Assembly (NCBI RefSeq): GCF_000315915.1
Contig: NC_020186.1
Coordinates: 434,001 to 498,000, forward strand
Direction: 5' to 3'
Origin: Henningerozyma blattae CBS 6284
Lineage: Eukaryota > Ascomycota > Saccharomycetes > Saccharomycetales > Saccharomycetaceae
DNA: 64,000 bases
How positions within the stretch are numbered: position 1 is the stretch's first letter; every line of letters starts with the position of its first letter. The translations under genes were made by a program, and so were the position numbers. The notes under the pieces were generated by a model, which saw only the letters and a program-made list of their open reading frames with translations, searched no databases and was not told the origin of the DNA. Shown here piece by piece: positions 8,919 through 18,813 of the stretch.

Positions 8919-11352
8919 GCACCTCACTGAAAGAATATAACTTGATTATCATTTAAGCCTTTATTATTTTTAAGTTTGGCTATGTTGATATGCATTTTAT
9001 TACAGTATTGTATCTATTCCTCTTAAATATTTAGACTACTCAAATTATTAGCGCTCACTTCTCTATTTAACTGCGGTTAGCCAATAGCAATTTACTTTTT
9101 TATTACATAAAGTTATAGAAAAAGTGACCTTATACCTTCTGGAAAAGGAGAGCATTTAGACTAAAGTACATAGATTAAACAGTATCGACACTGGAATAAT
9201 TTAATGAGTAAGAAGGACTCGAGAAAATAGACAGAACTTTCTTTATGATTTTGGATTTATTATTTAAAGAGCTGAAGAACTAGTTTTTGTAGTAACTTCA
9301 TGGTCCCATTCGCTTTCTTACATTAGTTATCTTAAATCTAACAAGTATATAGATATGTAAGTGATTTATCTTTACGAAATCATTGAGTAGACCTTATTCA
9401 AGGGTATTCTTATTATAAATAGCCTATTTGATAGACCTTTACACCCGCTATTTATCATCTCAATTGGAAACTAACGATAGCACATTTAGCTCTACTTTAG
9501 ATCTAATATGCAAGACATGAAAGTCGGATATTGTGGTAAATGATGACTGAAGAATAATATAAAATTTAAAGCCCGTATTGTTTTTGGTATAATTAAGGTG
9601 TTTTGGAGTATTATTTATGTTACTGTCAGATATTTATGGTATCAATTGATCTTATAAATGTCTTCTCCCAGCTAAATACGTATATAAAACTACAGAAGTA
9701 TATAAAAACGAGCTCTATTTATATTCCGAGAAATGCAGGTTATATAAAAATATCACTTAGTTTGTAGTATTTCACGCTCAACAGTTACTTAGTGACAGTT
9801 TCTTCATTAAAGTATCTACTAGATATTCATGGTCTTTATACATACAACAGTAGATATGCTAATTTAGGATAAAAGATAGTATAACGTGAATATACGTTAC
9901 TAATAAAAACCCCAATTAGAAAATTCATTGTCGTTAATTAAAGTACATCATGTAGATTCTATAGGATATACCAAGCATGAGAGATAAATAACTCTTGTGA
10001 GATTAATTAGGTGAAAAATTTTCACTTATAGACGACGACGAATTGACTTCTCTTGTCCAAAAAATAATGTATAAATTGCAAAATTTTAGTCGACATCTAA
10101 CCTTTATATTTTTATATTTTTATATTTTCTATAATCTTAATTCCTATTCAAAAGGGTAGGAGGTTTCTATACCATAAAATACTTGCTAAAAAACAGAATT
10201 ATTCTCTTAATTATGACTAACAGCAATACTAACATTAAGGATTCAAATGTCGTACACTATCGTTACTAAAGTATATATGTATGTTTATTAATATTCGGAA
10301 ATATTTTAATCAAATGATTACTTAACTAAAAACCGAAGAACAAAACTTAAAATTTTACACTAAGAAAAATAGTTTTTTTAAGAATAAAGTATGAAAAACT
10401 TGAAGAACCTTAAATGCAATATTTGGTGTTAAAACATTTTATAATTATGAAAAAATATTCGTACAATCTACAATGGAATGAAAGCTTATAGTGACACAAA
10501 TTATAATAATTTTTGCCATTTTCAATTGTATACAACAGTCTTAGTTTTCTAAAGAGTATAGAAGAAACTAACATTGTAAAATAAAATTTATATATTTACA
10601 GTTTTATGTGAGAGCATTATGGTATATCATGCCCTTATAGATGTTTTTATATATATCCACATTTGAATGCATAATTTTTAAACCTCTATGCTATTCTATA
10701 AAAAATAATAGCTACAACCTCTAGTTATAGGTTCAGATTGCATAGAAACATCATTTAATACGCTCAATATTTTAATATTTATTTCCATGATAGGTTACCT
10801 ATGAAAAAAAATATCACTGTTACACCACACGTGATCATTTAATGACAGGCTTTTCAGGTTTTTAGTCTGTTTTTTTAGATTTTTTTTCCTTATCGTCGCA
10901 AGAAATTTTCACATTTGGATTATTTGAAAATTACGAAAGGCTTTTTAAAACTTATGTATGATTTGAAAAAAAAACCATATCAAAAAACTCCATTAAAGGG
11001 AATAGTTTCAAATCTTGTAACTTTTGAATACTGAAAAAATTTAGCACTTTTCACCCTATAGTCATTTAGCATTTAGGTCAGCGGCTAATCTTCCTATTTA
11101 TAGAATTTTTAAAAGAGGAAATAGTCCCGTTTTAGATCTATAAAAAGACCACCTCATCGCATATTCAATAAGCTTAATTAGAGTTCATTCATTTTAGTAC
11201 CAATTGGAATTTACTTGTTTCCAAGGTTAAAAAATTAATTGAAACAGCATATTTATATTATATTTCCATCATTTTTTTATTGTTTTTTATTGATATTTCT
11301 AATTTTTTTTACAATCAAAAACTAATCTCCAAATATTTTCATAGTTACACAA
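8919..11352. other. 2.4-kb gene-poor interval between UBP3 and LOS1
   Basis: I see no long reading frame, tRNA or recognisable RNA gene. The base composition is very AT-rich, with a TTTATAT-type tandem stretch near 10,105-10,130 and an E-box CACGTGAT at 10828-10835. In S. cerevisiae the gene after UBP3 is SPI1, and the sister block carries SED1; neither GPI-protein gene is visible. The likely content is the LOS1 promoter plus decayed former genic DNA. This is also where the gene order jumps from the YER/YDR block to the YKL/YJR block. Confidence 0.45.
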
Positions 11353-14300
11353 ATGCTAGAAAGACTAAAAGAAGTTATTGCATTAGCAAATAATCCAACA
11401 ACAGATCAAGCTACTAAAAAGCAAGCTTTAGATTATTTAGAGCAGCTTAAACAAGATCCAGAAAATGGTACCAAGTTATTCACGACTTTATTGACAGAAG
11501 AATCCAATAATGATCTAAATAAATTTGTTGCATTACAGTTTATTAATGACATCGTCGTTTCAATGCAAAATGATTACAATAAGTTAGATTCTATCAAAGC
11601 AGTAATGCTAGACTTCATTATGCAAAAAATTAATAATAATACGAATGATCCCGAATATTTTAAAAACAAGGTAGCAGAAACATTTACTAGATTATTTTAC
11701 TATATGTATGGTCCAAATTTTAATGGGAATCAATGGAATACATTTTTTTCTGACTTAATTAATGTTTTCCAAATTCAATCCCTGCTTGAAAATACTATAC
11801 CCAGTAATTTTTCCTTACTAGGCTTAGATTATTTTAATAGAATTTGCTTATCAATTAATTCTGAAATTGCTGATCAAACTTTTGCAAGACCAAAGCAGAT
11901 TCAACTTAAAAATAATGATTTAAAGGATTCGATGAGGGCTCATGACGTTCCTATTTTAACAACTATTTGGTTAAATGGATTAAAAGCTTTGGCACCATCA
12001 AATACTACAAATAGCAGCAATAAATCGAATTCTGAATCAGTGTCCTTAATACTAGCATGCATTGGTGCATTTGTCTCCTGGATTGAAATTTCACTTATCG
12101 TAACACCAGAATATATTCAAGCCATATATGGCTATTTAGATTTCCCACCTACTAAAATATCCTGTGCGAATTGTCTATGTGAAATTATTTCGAAAAAAAT
12201 GAAACCTGTAGACAAATTATCGTTACTAAGCATGCTAAATTTAACAGATAAGTTGAATTTAAATAATCCTACGAATGGCAATAAAAATAACGGTTCAGAC
12301 GATGAAGAACCAGATGAAATAGAACTAAATGAAACCTTCTCAAAATTAGCTTCCTCGGTTGGTATTGAATTTTGCATTATTATAGATCAATGTAATGAAA
12401 ATTCATCTCTCGAAGGCCAGCAAATTGCAACAACAGCAGACCAGCAAATCATAGAACAAGTTGCTCCATTAGTATTGAATTTCATGAATAACGATTATGA
12501 TTCGGTAACTGAACAAACATTTTCATTTATAAATCAATATTTAACAATACTAAAACGATTATTTGCTCTAGGTGGTAAACCAGGCTCAGCTGTGGCAATT
12601 AATTCAAAAAGACAACCATTAGATATTAATCACGAAAAATTTTTGGTACAACTAATTCAAATTTGTTTTAAAAAAATGAGAATCGATGATTCCACCACTG
12701 AAGATATGGTTGATGCTATTGATGAGTTTAGTGATACTATAAGATCTAAATTAAAAGTTATCCAGGATAATATTGTACTAATTAATCCAAATTTATATTT
12801 GGAGAATATTTCAAACAATATTTCTTCAGCTCTAATGAACTTAAACTCAAATACCTTGAACTGGAGAGATATAGAGTTAGCCATTTATCAAATGCATAAT
12901 CTGTGCGAAAGTATTAAAAATAATTTGTTTGGTTTAAATAAGTCTGATATTTACCATTCAGAACCATGGAATAGGATGAGTAAATTTTTATTAATGCTAA
13001 TGGACAATACTGTTATTTTCCAAATCAATAATCAATACATTCAAATTCTATTTTTTGAGTTAATTGTGAAGCACAATACATTTTTACCAAACGGTGGTAA
13101 TAATGTTAAGGATGATATTGTAATCATCAACATTTTTTGTTCAAATTTTGGTATGTTTAATAATGTGGAAAAAGTTAGACATAGGTCCTGGTATTTATTT
13201 TCGAGATTTATCAAAACTATAAAACCGAAACTAAGTACTGATATTCTAAATGAAATGATTATTAAGTTAGGTCCGTTATTAACGATCAAAGCAAACCTAT
13301 CGAAATCTGAGACCTCAACATCCAATAACAATGAGATATTTGACCTCACTTTTGATAATCAACTTTATATATTTGAAAGTATTGGTATTTTAATTGGCTC
13401 AAATTCAGATAACAATTTTAATATAATTGACAGCATTTTATCACCATTATATCAAGAATTAGAACGTTGCATTTCAACACAATTACAAACTCCCGAAATT
13501 ATTTACCAATCTCATCATATTCTGATGTCAATTGGTACCTTTACGCGTGGTATTCATTATGGTATTGTACCTGAAAACCAAGTTAACAATTTTTTGATAA
13601 ATAATCATCATGAGGAAAATAATAAATTAGTGGTTAATAAAATTTTAATCGAAAAAATTTCTAATGTTGCTGAGGTTGTTTTGGTTACATTTTCATTTTT
13701 TAATAAATTTGAGATTATTAGAGATGCATCAAGATTTACATTTTCAAGATTAATTCCAATTTTAAATAAAATTATTGTTCCATTCACAAATAAACTAATT
13801 ATACTATTTTTAGAATCTGACTTAAAAGTAGTTGAAATGATTGACTTCTTAAGTTTCTTGGGGCAATTTGTTCATATGTTTAACAAAGAGGAAGAATGCT
13901 TTAATCTATTCAATAATTTATTGATTTCAATCATTGAAAAGATACATTTAATAATGGATACCTTAATTAATGAAGAAAAAATTGAAGCTACGGGGAATAT
14001 TTCTAAAAACAATGAGAATAATGATATTAACAGATCAAATTCCAATAACAACACAGGAACTCCAACTAAGAATAGCGTTGTAATCACTGATTCATTTAGA
14101 GATCAAGTATTATTGAAAAAAGCTTATTTTACATTTCTACAATCATTTGTAGCTAATAATATCACCAGCATTTTATTAACAGAGAGGAATTGTAAAATAT
14201 TACCATTAGTATTCAAAGATATCTTAGATGTAACACCAAAGATTATTGAAGAAAGTTCATTTATGAAAGTTTCCTTAAATTTATTAATAAATTTACTAAA

Positions 14301-14736
14301 GAAAATTGGATCAGGCAAATATACAGATGCTAATGATAAATATAAAAACTTTATTATCAACGAAACCATTGATGGATTAGATGATTATTTAATAATGAAT
14401 ATAGTGCCAATGATTTTCGAAATACCTTTCAACAATGAATATAAATTTAATATTAAGGATAGTAATTCCAGAATTATTGCAATTGATCTTTCGAAAATCT
14501 TAACTGAATTGGTTAAACAGAATATGGACACTAATAATGGTGATATCGATAATAACAATATATCAAATTCAAATGTTGAAAACAATCGATGTGTAAAATA
14601 TTTGATTGAAATATATTTACCTGGCATTCAATTTCCAAATGATTTAATCATGGATTTGGTTAGTAAGCTAATTAATCAAAACGGAAAGTCATTTGAGAAA
14701 TATTTTATTGATTTAATTACTAGATTAAAGCAATAG
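11353..14736 (+). CDS. LOS1: LOS1, tRNA exportin (exportin-t)
   Basis: A 1,127-residue importin-beta-family exportin; S. cerevisiae Los1 has 1,100. It binds mature tRNA with Ran-GTP and carries it out of the nucleus. Diagnostic stretches include the N-terminus MLERLKEV, NGNQWNTFF, CLSINSEIADQTF, ISKKMKPVDKL, RSWYLFSRFIK, the segment FDNQLYIFE, GIHYGIVPENQVNN and RDASRFTFSRLIPIL, all characteristic of Los1 along its length. Extra Asn-rich loops occur near residues 310-325 and 880-905. It is convergent with RFC2. S. cerevisiae LOS1 is YKL205W, close to MNN4 and PEX1, which are also represented downstream in this window. Confidence 0.95.
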   Translation: MLERLKEVIALANNPTTDQATKKQALDYLEQLKQDPENGTKLFTTLLTEESNNDLNKFVALQFINDIVVSMQNDYNKLDSIKAVMLDFIMQKINNNTNDPEYFKNKVAETFTRLFYYMYGPNFNGNQWNTFFSDLINVFQIQSLLENTIPSNFSLLGLDYFNRICLSINSEIADQTFARPKQIQLKNNDLKDSMRAHDVPILTTIWLNGLKALAPSNTTNSSNKSNSESVSLILACIGAFVSWIEISLIVTPEYIQAIYGYLDFPPTKISCANCLCEIISKKMKPVDKLSLLSMLNLTDKLNLNNPTNGNKNNGSDDEEPDEIELNETFSKLASSVGIEFCIIIDQCNENSSLEGQQIATTADQQIIEQVAPLVLNFMNNDYDSVTEQTFSFINQYLTILKRLFALGGKPGSAVAINSKRQPLDINHEKFLVQLIQICFKKMRIDDSTTEDMVDAIDEFSDTIRSKLKVIQDNIVLINPNLYLENISNNISSALMNLNSNTLNWRDIELAIYQMHNLCESIKNNLFGLNKSDIYHSEPWNRMSKFLLMLMDNTVIFQINNQYIQILFFELIVKHNTFLPNGGNNVKDDIVIINIFCSNFGMFNNVEKVRHRSWYLFSRFIKTIKPKLSTDILNEMIIKLGPLLTIKANLSKSETSTSNNNEIFDLTFDNQLYIFESIGILIGSNSDNNFNIIDSILSPLYQELERCISTQLQTPEIIYQSHHILMSIGTFTRGIHYGIVPENQVNNFLINNHHEENNKLVVNKILIEKISNVAEVVLVTFSFFNKFEIIRDASRFTFSRLIPILNKIIVPFTNKLIILFLESDLKVVEMIDFLSFLGQFVHMFNKEEECFNLFNNLLISIIEKIHLIMDTLINEEKIEATGNISKNNENNDINRSNSNNNTGTPTKNSVVITDSFRDQVLLKKAYFTFLQSFVANNITSILLTERNCKILPLVFKDILDVTPKIIEESSFMKVSLNLLINLLKKIGSGKYTDANDKYKNFIINETIDGLDDYLIMNIVPMIFEIPFNNEYKFNIKDSNSRIIAIDLSKILTELVKQNMDTNNGDIDNNNISNSNVENNRCVKYLIEIYLPGIQFPNDLIMDLVSKLINQNGKSFEKYFIDLITRLKQ

Positions 14737-15276
14737 ATTTATATATTAAGAGATAATAATTTTACAGCAAATCAGCTCATTTAAGATATTAATGAAATTT
14801 TGATAACCGGAACCAATCCCAGATTTAGGGATTCGCCACTTTTATAGGAAGCTATTACTAAGTATTTCAAATAAATATTAGCATACACTCAATAACTACT
14901 AGCATGCATTAAAAACCATTAGCACAATTTACGCTACTTAAATGGTGAAATTATATCAGAAACCAAAACAAGTGTGATTATTACTGCTAATGTTAGAAGT
15001 AATATTAAATACAACCGAAACTGTTAGATATGTATATAATTTTCATATGGAAAATCTTGTTACCAATATTTATAATATACAATATTATAGTAATAATGAA
15101 AATTGTTTCTTATTTCTAATACCAGTTTTATGAATAGTTCCTAAAAAAATAAAATACAATTACATATTAATTGACGATAGTGAGAATAGAAATAATGAAA
15201 CAGTGCAAAGTAAAAAGAACAAAAAAAAATCTATAGAAACATGGTAGAATGTATTAGTACGTACGTTGCTTTAATA
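14737..15276. other. LOS1-RFC2 convergent intergenic region
   Basis: 540 bp between two converging genes, so it should hold two 3' ends. It is AT-rich with TATATA and poly-A stretches. I see no gene or RNA in it. Confidence 0.4.
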
Positions 15277-16329
15277 TTAATATAGTTGAGAAATATTTAA
15301 TAATAAAGTGATCAATTGAATATTTTCGTTGGAACCATTAGTTAATTTTGAATCTATATCAAATAGTAAATACGATACATTATTTTTGAATTTTGTATCT
15401 GAATTTGAATTTATAATATAATAATCATGCAATTGTAAGATCACTGCTGAAGCTGAATAGCCTAATTTTACAATATTATTGTTTGTAAATTCGATAATTT
15501 CATTTAAGTTTTTATTTGAAATCTTATCCACCAAGTTTGTTATTACTACATCTGGAACAATCCCTGCTAATTCATCAATTCTAGCAGAAGTGATTGGTCC
15601 ATCTAATGAGAAATTAGAGGCTGATTGTAGAAGTGTTATTGATCTTCTTAAATCACCATTTGCGATTTGCAATAGATTTTTATAAAAGTCATTATTTATC
15701 TCATCATTTTCCACATTTAAATTTTCATTTTTTGAAATAAATTTTAATCTTTCGATGGCATTATCATTATTTAGAGATTTGAATCTAAACTTTGTACATC
15801 TGGAAGCCAAGGGATCGATGATACGTGTGACATAATTACAAATCAAACAAAATCTTGTTATATTTGAGTATTTTTCCATGGTTCTTCTTAATGCAGATTG
15901 AGCATCTGAAGTCATCGAATCAGCTTCATCTAAGATAATAATTTTATAAGGTGGACAAGGGTATTTTTCTAAATCGTCTTTACTTGGCTTTGAAATAATT
16001 AATTTTGCAAAATTCTTAATTTTCTTACGAACTATATTAATACCACGTTCATCAGAAGCATTCAATTCAAGTATTCTTGAATTAATTAAGTTTGGGCCAT
16101 ATAATTCCTTTGTCATAGCTAAGATTGTAGAGGTTTTACCTGTACCTGGTGGACCATAGAATAACATATGAGGCAAATTAGATGTTTGTAAATTTTTTTT
16201 AAGAACAGAGACAGTGTGATCTTGGGAGTACACATCGTCTAAAGATTTTGGTCTATATTTTTCAACCCATGGCTGAGTGTTATTTGAATTTGAATCGTTT
16301 AATTTCTGACGTTTGTTTAAACTGGACAT
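15277..16329 (-). CDS. RFC2: RFC2, replication factor C subunit 2
   Basis: A 350-residue AAA+ clamp-loader small subunit; S. cerevisiae Rfc2 has 353. Walker A is GPPGTGKT (residues 59-66), Walker B is ILDEAD (132-137), and the SRC motif with the trans-acting arginine is at 176-178. RFC loads the PCNA sliding clamp on primed DNA and is shared by the checkpoint and cohesion clamp loaders. Rfc2 is chosen over Rfc3, Rfc4 and Rfc5 because of the opening QPWVEKYRPKSLDDV, the YPCPPYKIIILDEADSMT stretch and the neighbour YAE1, as in YJR068W-YJR067C. It is divergent from YAE1 over 403 bp that contain one MCB element. Confidence 0.94.
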   Translation of the reverse strand: MSSLNKRQKLNDSNSNNTQPWVEKYRPKSLDDVYSQDHTVSVLKKNLQTSNLPHMLFYGPPGTGKTSTILAMTKELYGPNLINSRILELNASDERGINIVRKKIKNFAKLIISKPSKDDLEKYPCPPYKIIILDEADSMTSDAQSALRRTMEKYSNITRFCLICNYVTRIIDPLASRCTKFRFKSLNNDNAIERLKFISKNENLNVENDEINNDFYKNLLQIANGDLRRSITLLQSASNFSLDGPITSARIDELAGIVPDVVITNLVDKISNKNLNEIIEFTNNNIVKLGYSASAVILQLHDYYIINSNSDTKFKNNVSYLLFDIDSKLTNGSNENIQLITLLLNISQLY

Positions 16330-16732
16330 GTTGAAAATGAATGTGTATTTTTATTTCTTTTTTTACTACAAAGTTTATCGATAATTTAAAGCTAATAATA
16401 CCAGATATGAACACTTACTAATACAAACAATGCAATAGCTTTTATCGAACCATTAGCACCAAGAATTAGGCTTTTTAAAGAATTCCATTTGGGCTTACAA
16501 TATTATTTTTTTTTCATATTAGTTAATATTATATGTATAAAAACGGACGAAAATTAAGCGGAAAATTCAACCTTTTTTACGCGTTAAATATTTCATTACT
16601 TAAAAAAAAAAAAATAAAAACTAGATAAAATCGATGACCTGGTAACTTGCAAAAGTAAAATTTGAAATATCAACTAAAATAGCCTAGTGTAACGTATAAA
16701 ATTCCAACAGTTAAAATACAATATATAAAAAA
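16330..16732. promoter_or_regulatory. RFC2-YAE1 divergent promoter
   Basis: 403 bp shared upstream region with long A/T homopolymers (for example about a dozen A near 16602-16613) and a TATATAAA-like element just ahead of YAE1. It contains one ACGCGT box, listed separately. Confidence 0.5.
16579..16584. promoter_or_regulatory. MCB element (ACGCGT) upstream of RFC2
   Basis: A perfect palindromic MluI cell-cycle box about 250 bp upstream of the RFC2 start. DNA replication genes in S. cerevisiae are driven in late G1 by MBF through this motif. A single copy of a six-base site is modest evidence on its own. Confidence 0.45.
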
Positions 16733-17209
16733 ATGTCCGAGCTTTTTGATGACGTATGGTCAGATTCATCTTCTTTTGATTCGTCCCCAAACTCAACAGA
16801 ACAATACAATGATGAACCCACCAACAATACATCCTCTACTAATACCCAATATCCGCCAGATATCCGTAAATTACGTGAATTACACTCTAAAAGAGGTTAT
16901 TTAGATGGTATTGTTGCATCTAAGGAAACTAAACTACAAACAGGGTTTAACGAAGGATTTCCCACTGGTGCAGCTTTGGGGTTACATGCTGGACGTGTTG
17001 CAGGTACTGCTCAAATGCTAGCGATTCTGCATCCTTCTGAACAAGCTAGTCGTGAGATTCTGTCACGTGCTGCAACGTGCTTGCACGTGAGCCGGGTTTT
17101 GACAGCAAGCCATTTTGATCCAATGCTAGATCTTAAAACATCGCCAGAAGAACATCCAGCTATAAAAGAGGCTCAGAAACAAGTAGATGATTTACAACAA
17201 ACTTTGTGA
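16733..17209 (+). CDS. YAE1: YAE1, adaptor for Rli1 Fe-S maturation
   Basis: 158 residues, against 141 in S. cerevisiae. The deca-GX3 motif region typical of Yae1 is clear: RGYLDGIVASKETKLQTGFNEGFPTGAALG (positions about 16890-16983), with repeated Gly every four residues. An acidic N-terminus with DVWSD precedes it. Yae1 with Lto1 recruits the ABC protein Rli1 to the cytosolic Fe-S targeting complex. The gene is divergent from RFC2, as YJR067C is from YJR068W. It ends with TGA at 17207-17209, only 48 nt before the NTA1 ATG and in the same frame as NTA1, with no other stop between them. Confidence 0.92.
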   Translation: MSELFDDVWSDSSSFDSSPNSTEQYNDEPTNNTSSTNTQYPPDIRKLRELHSKRGYLDGIVASKETKLQTGFNEGFPTGAALGLHAGRVAGTAQMLAILHPSEQASREILSRAATCLHVSRVLTASHFDPMLDLKTSPEEHPAIKEAQKQVDDLQQTL

Positions 17210-17257
17210 GAAAAGGGCTTGATAAGTACTGAAGACAAATTATTATCATCATTGGGA

Positions 17258-18394
17258 ATGACAACACCTGTTAGAAAGGCCACTTTGAACATTGCTTGCT
17301 TGCAATTGAATTCTCAACCTTTTCATCTTGATGACACATTACAAAGAGCTCATAGTTTATTGACCAAATGGCAAGCACAAGCTGATTTTAAGAAGCCAGA
17401 TATAGTGGTTTTTTCAGAGTTTGCATTGACAGGCTATAATTTCAACTCAAGAAAAGAGATTCTGCCGTATACGGAGACTTCTAATAGTGGAGTATCATTT
17501 GAATTAGCCAAGAAAATTTCATTGAAATTTGGTTGTTATACAATTATCGGCTATCCAGAATATCATAAGAACAACAATACTCCCAATAATAGTAATAGTA
17601 ACAGTAATGGTAATAGTGCAAGTATTAATACTAGTAATGAAATGACAAATAATCTAGATAAAGATAATGCTATTTTATATAATTCAGCAAATGTAGTCTC
17701 GCCCAAGGGTCATTCAATCTTCAATTATAGGAAATCTTTCTTATATGACACTGATTACCTTTGGGGGTGTCAAGAAAACCCAAATGGGTTCCAATCATTA
17801 AAACTAGAATTTCCATCGAAAAATATTTCCATAAACACTTCTTTTGGGATTTGTATGGACTTAAATCCTTATAAGTTTACGGCGCCATTTGATGCCTTTG
17901 AATTTGCCAAATTTAATGTTGATAATAAGATAGATTTAATCATTTGTCCAATGTCTTGGTTACATTCTTACTCAATAACTAATTTTTCCAAACCAGAGGA
18001 TATTAATTTTGAAGAAAAAAGGATTCTCCAATGCTTATCGAAAGAAAATATTCCGCACAAAGGAATCCAAGATGAAAATAAATTCCAGTTTAATTTACTT
18101 CATAGTTCTTCAAGCCTAGAATCGGTCGATGAATATTTACATATGAATAAACCTGATCTCAATAATATGAATTATTGGGTATATAGATTATTACCAGTAA
18201 TTGATTCAAAACGAGATGTATCTGTTGTTTTTGCTAATAGATCAGGCATAGAAGATAATAATACAATTTTTGCTGGCTCTAGTTCGATGGTTTCATTTGG
18301 TGATAACGTAAGAGTCTGGGGTGCTTTAGGGAAAGGTGTGGAAGGTGTATTACAAAAAGATGTTCCAGTGCAAGGCTGTGAAATTATTTCATAA
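17258..18394 (+). CDS. NTA1: NTA1, N-terminal amidase
   Basis: A 378-residue nitrilase-superfamily enzyme from the ATG at 17258. The family triad is seen as Glu54 (FSEFALTGY), Lys159 (NYRKSFLYD) and Cys199 (FGICMDLNPYK). It deamidates N-terminal Asn and Gln to Asp and Glu, creating tertiary N-degrons for the Arg/N-end-rule pathway. S. cerevisiae Nta1 has 457 residues; the present protein is shorter mainly in the C-terminal third. An Asn/Ser-rich insert lies at about residues 104-135. Spacing to YAE1 is only 48 nt, so its 5' UTR and promoter must lie largely inside YAE1. The frame continues upstream without a stop to the YAE1 TGA. MNN14-like follows, as in YJR062C-YJR061W. Confidence 0.9.
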   Translation: MTTPVRKATLNIACLQLNSQPFHLDDTLQRAHSLLTKWQAQADFKKPDIVVFSEFALTGYNFNSRKEILPYTETSNSGVSFELAKKISLKFGCYTIIGYPEYHKNNNTPNNSNSNSNGNSASINTSNEMTNNLDKDNAILYNSANVVSPKGHSIFNYRKSFLYDTDYLWGCQENPNGFQSLKLEFPSKNISINTSFGICMDLNPYKFTAPFDAFEFAKFNVDNKIDLIICPMSWLHSYSITNFSKPEDINFEEKRILQCLSKENIPHKGIQDENKFQFNLLHSSSSLESVDEYLHMNKPDLNNMNYWVYRLLPVIDSKRDVSVVFANRSGIEDNNTIFAGSSSMVSFGDNVRVWGALGKGVEGVLQKDVPVQGCEIIS

Positions 18395-18813
18395 TAATTT
18401 AATACATATATATGGATCAACGCGTCATATTTTTACATTACTACATATTATTTTTAATACGTGATATATACTGGGAATTTTTTAAGCAGTATATTTTACT
18501 ATTCCAATTTAGTTAGAAAGGGATATTTTACGGATCAATCGATTAACATTAGTATTCTATTTTAAAATATTTTCGATTTAAAAAAATATATATAAATGGG
18601 TACATATTTTATAGCTTACAGCCATATACAACTTTTATATTATACACATCAGGAATCTTAAAATGTTTACTATGTAAGTGTTTATTAATATATTATTAAA
18701 ATTTGATATAAATTATGTGGTGGAAAATTTTGAATGACAACTCAGTCCTTAGTTTGAAGAATTGCTACTTTTATAACAATAAATACATGGAAGTTCAGAT
18801 TTTGGATTTCAAC
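18395..18813. other. NTA1-MNN14 convergent intergenic region
   Basis: 419 bp between converging genes. AT-rich with TATATA runs; nothing else is recognised. Confidence 0.4.

Noticed and set aside
10828..10835. CACGTGAT as a CDEI element of a centromere
   Set aside because: No TTCGGAAA-type CDEIII lies about 90 bp to the left; more likely a Cbf1 or Pho4 type promoter site or chance.
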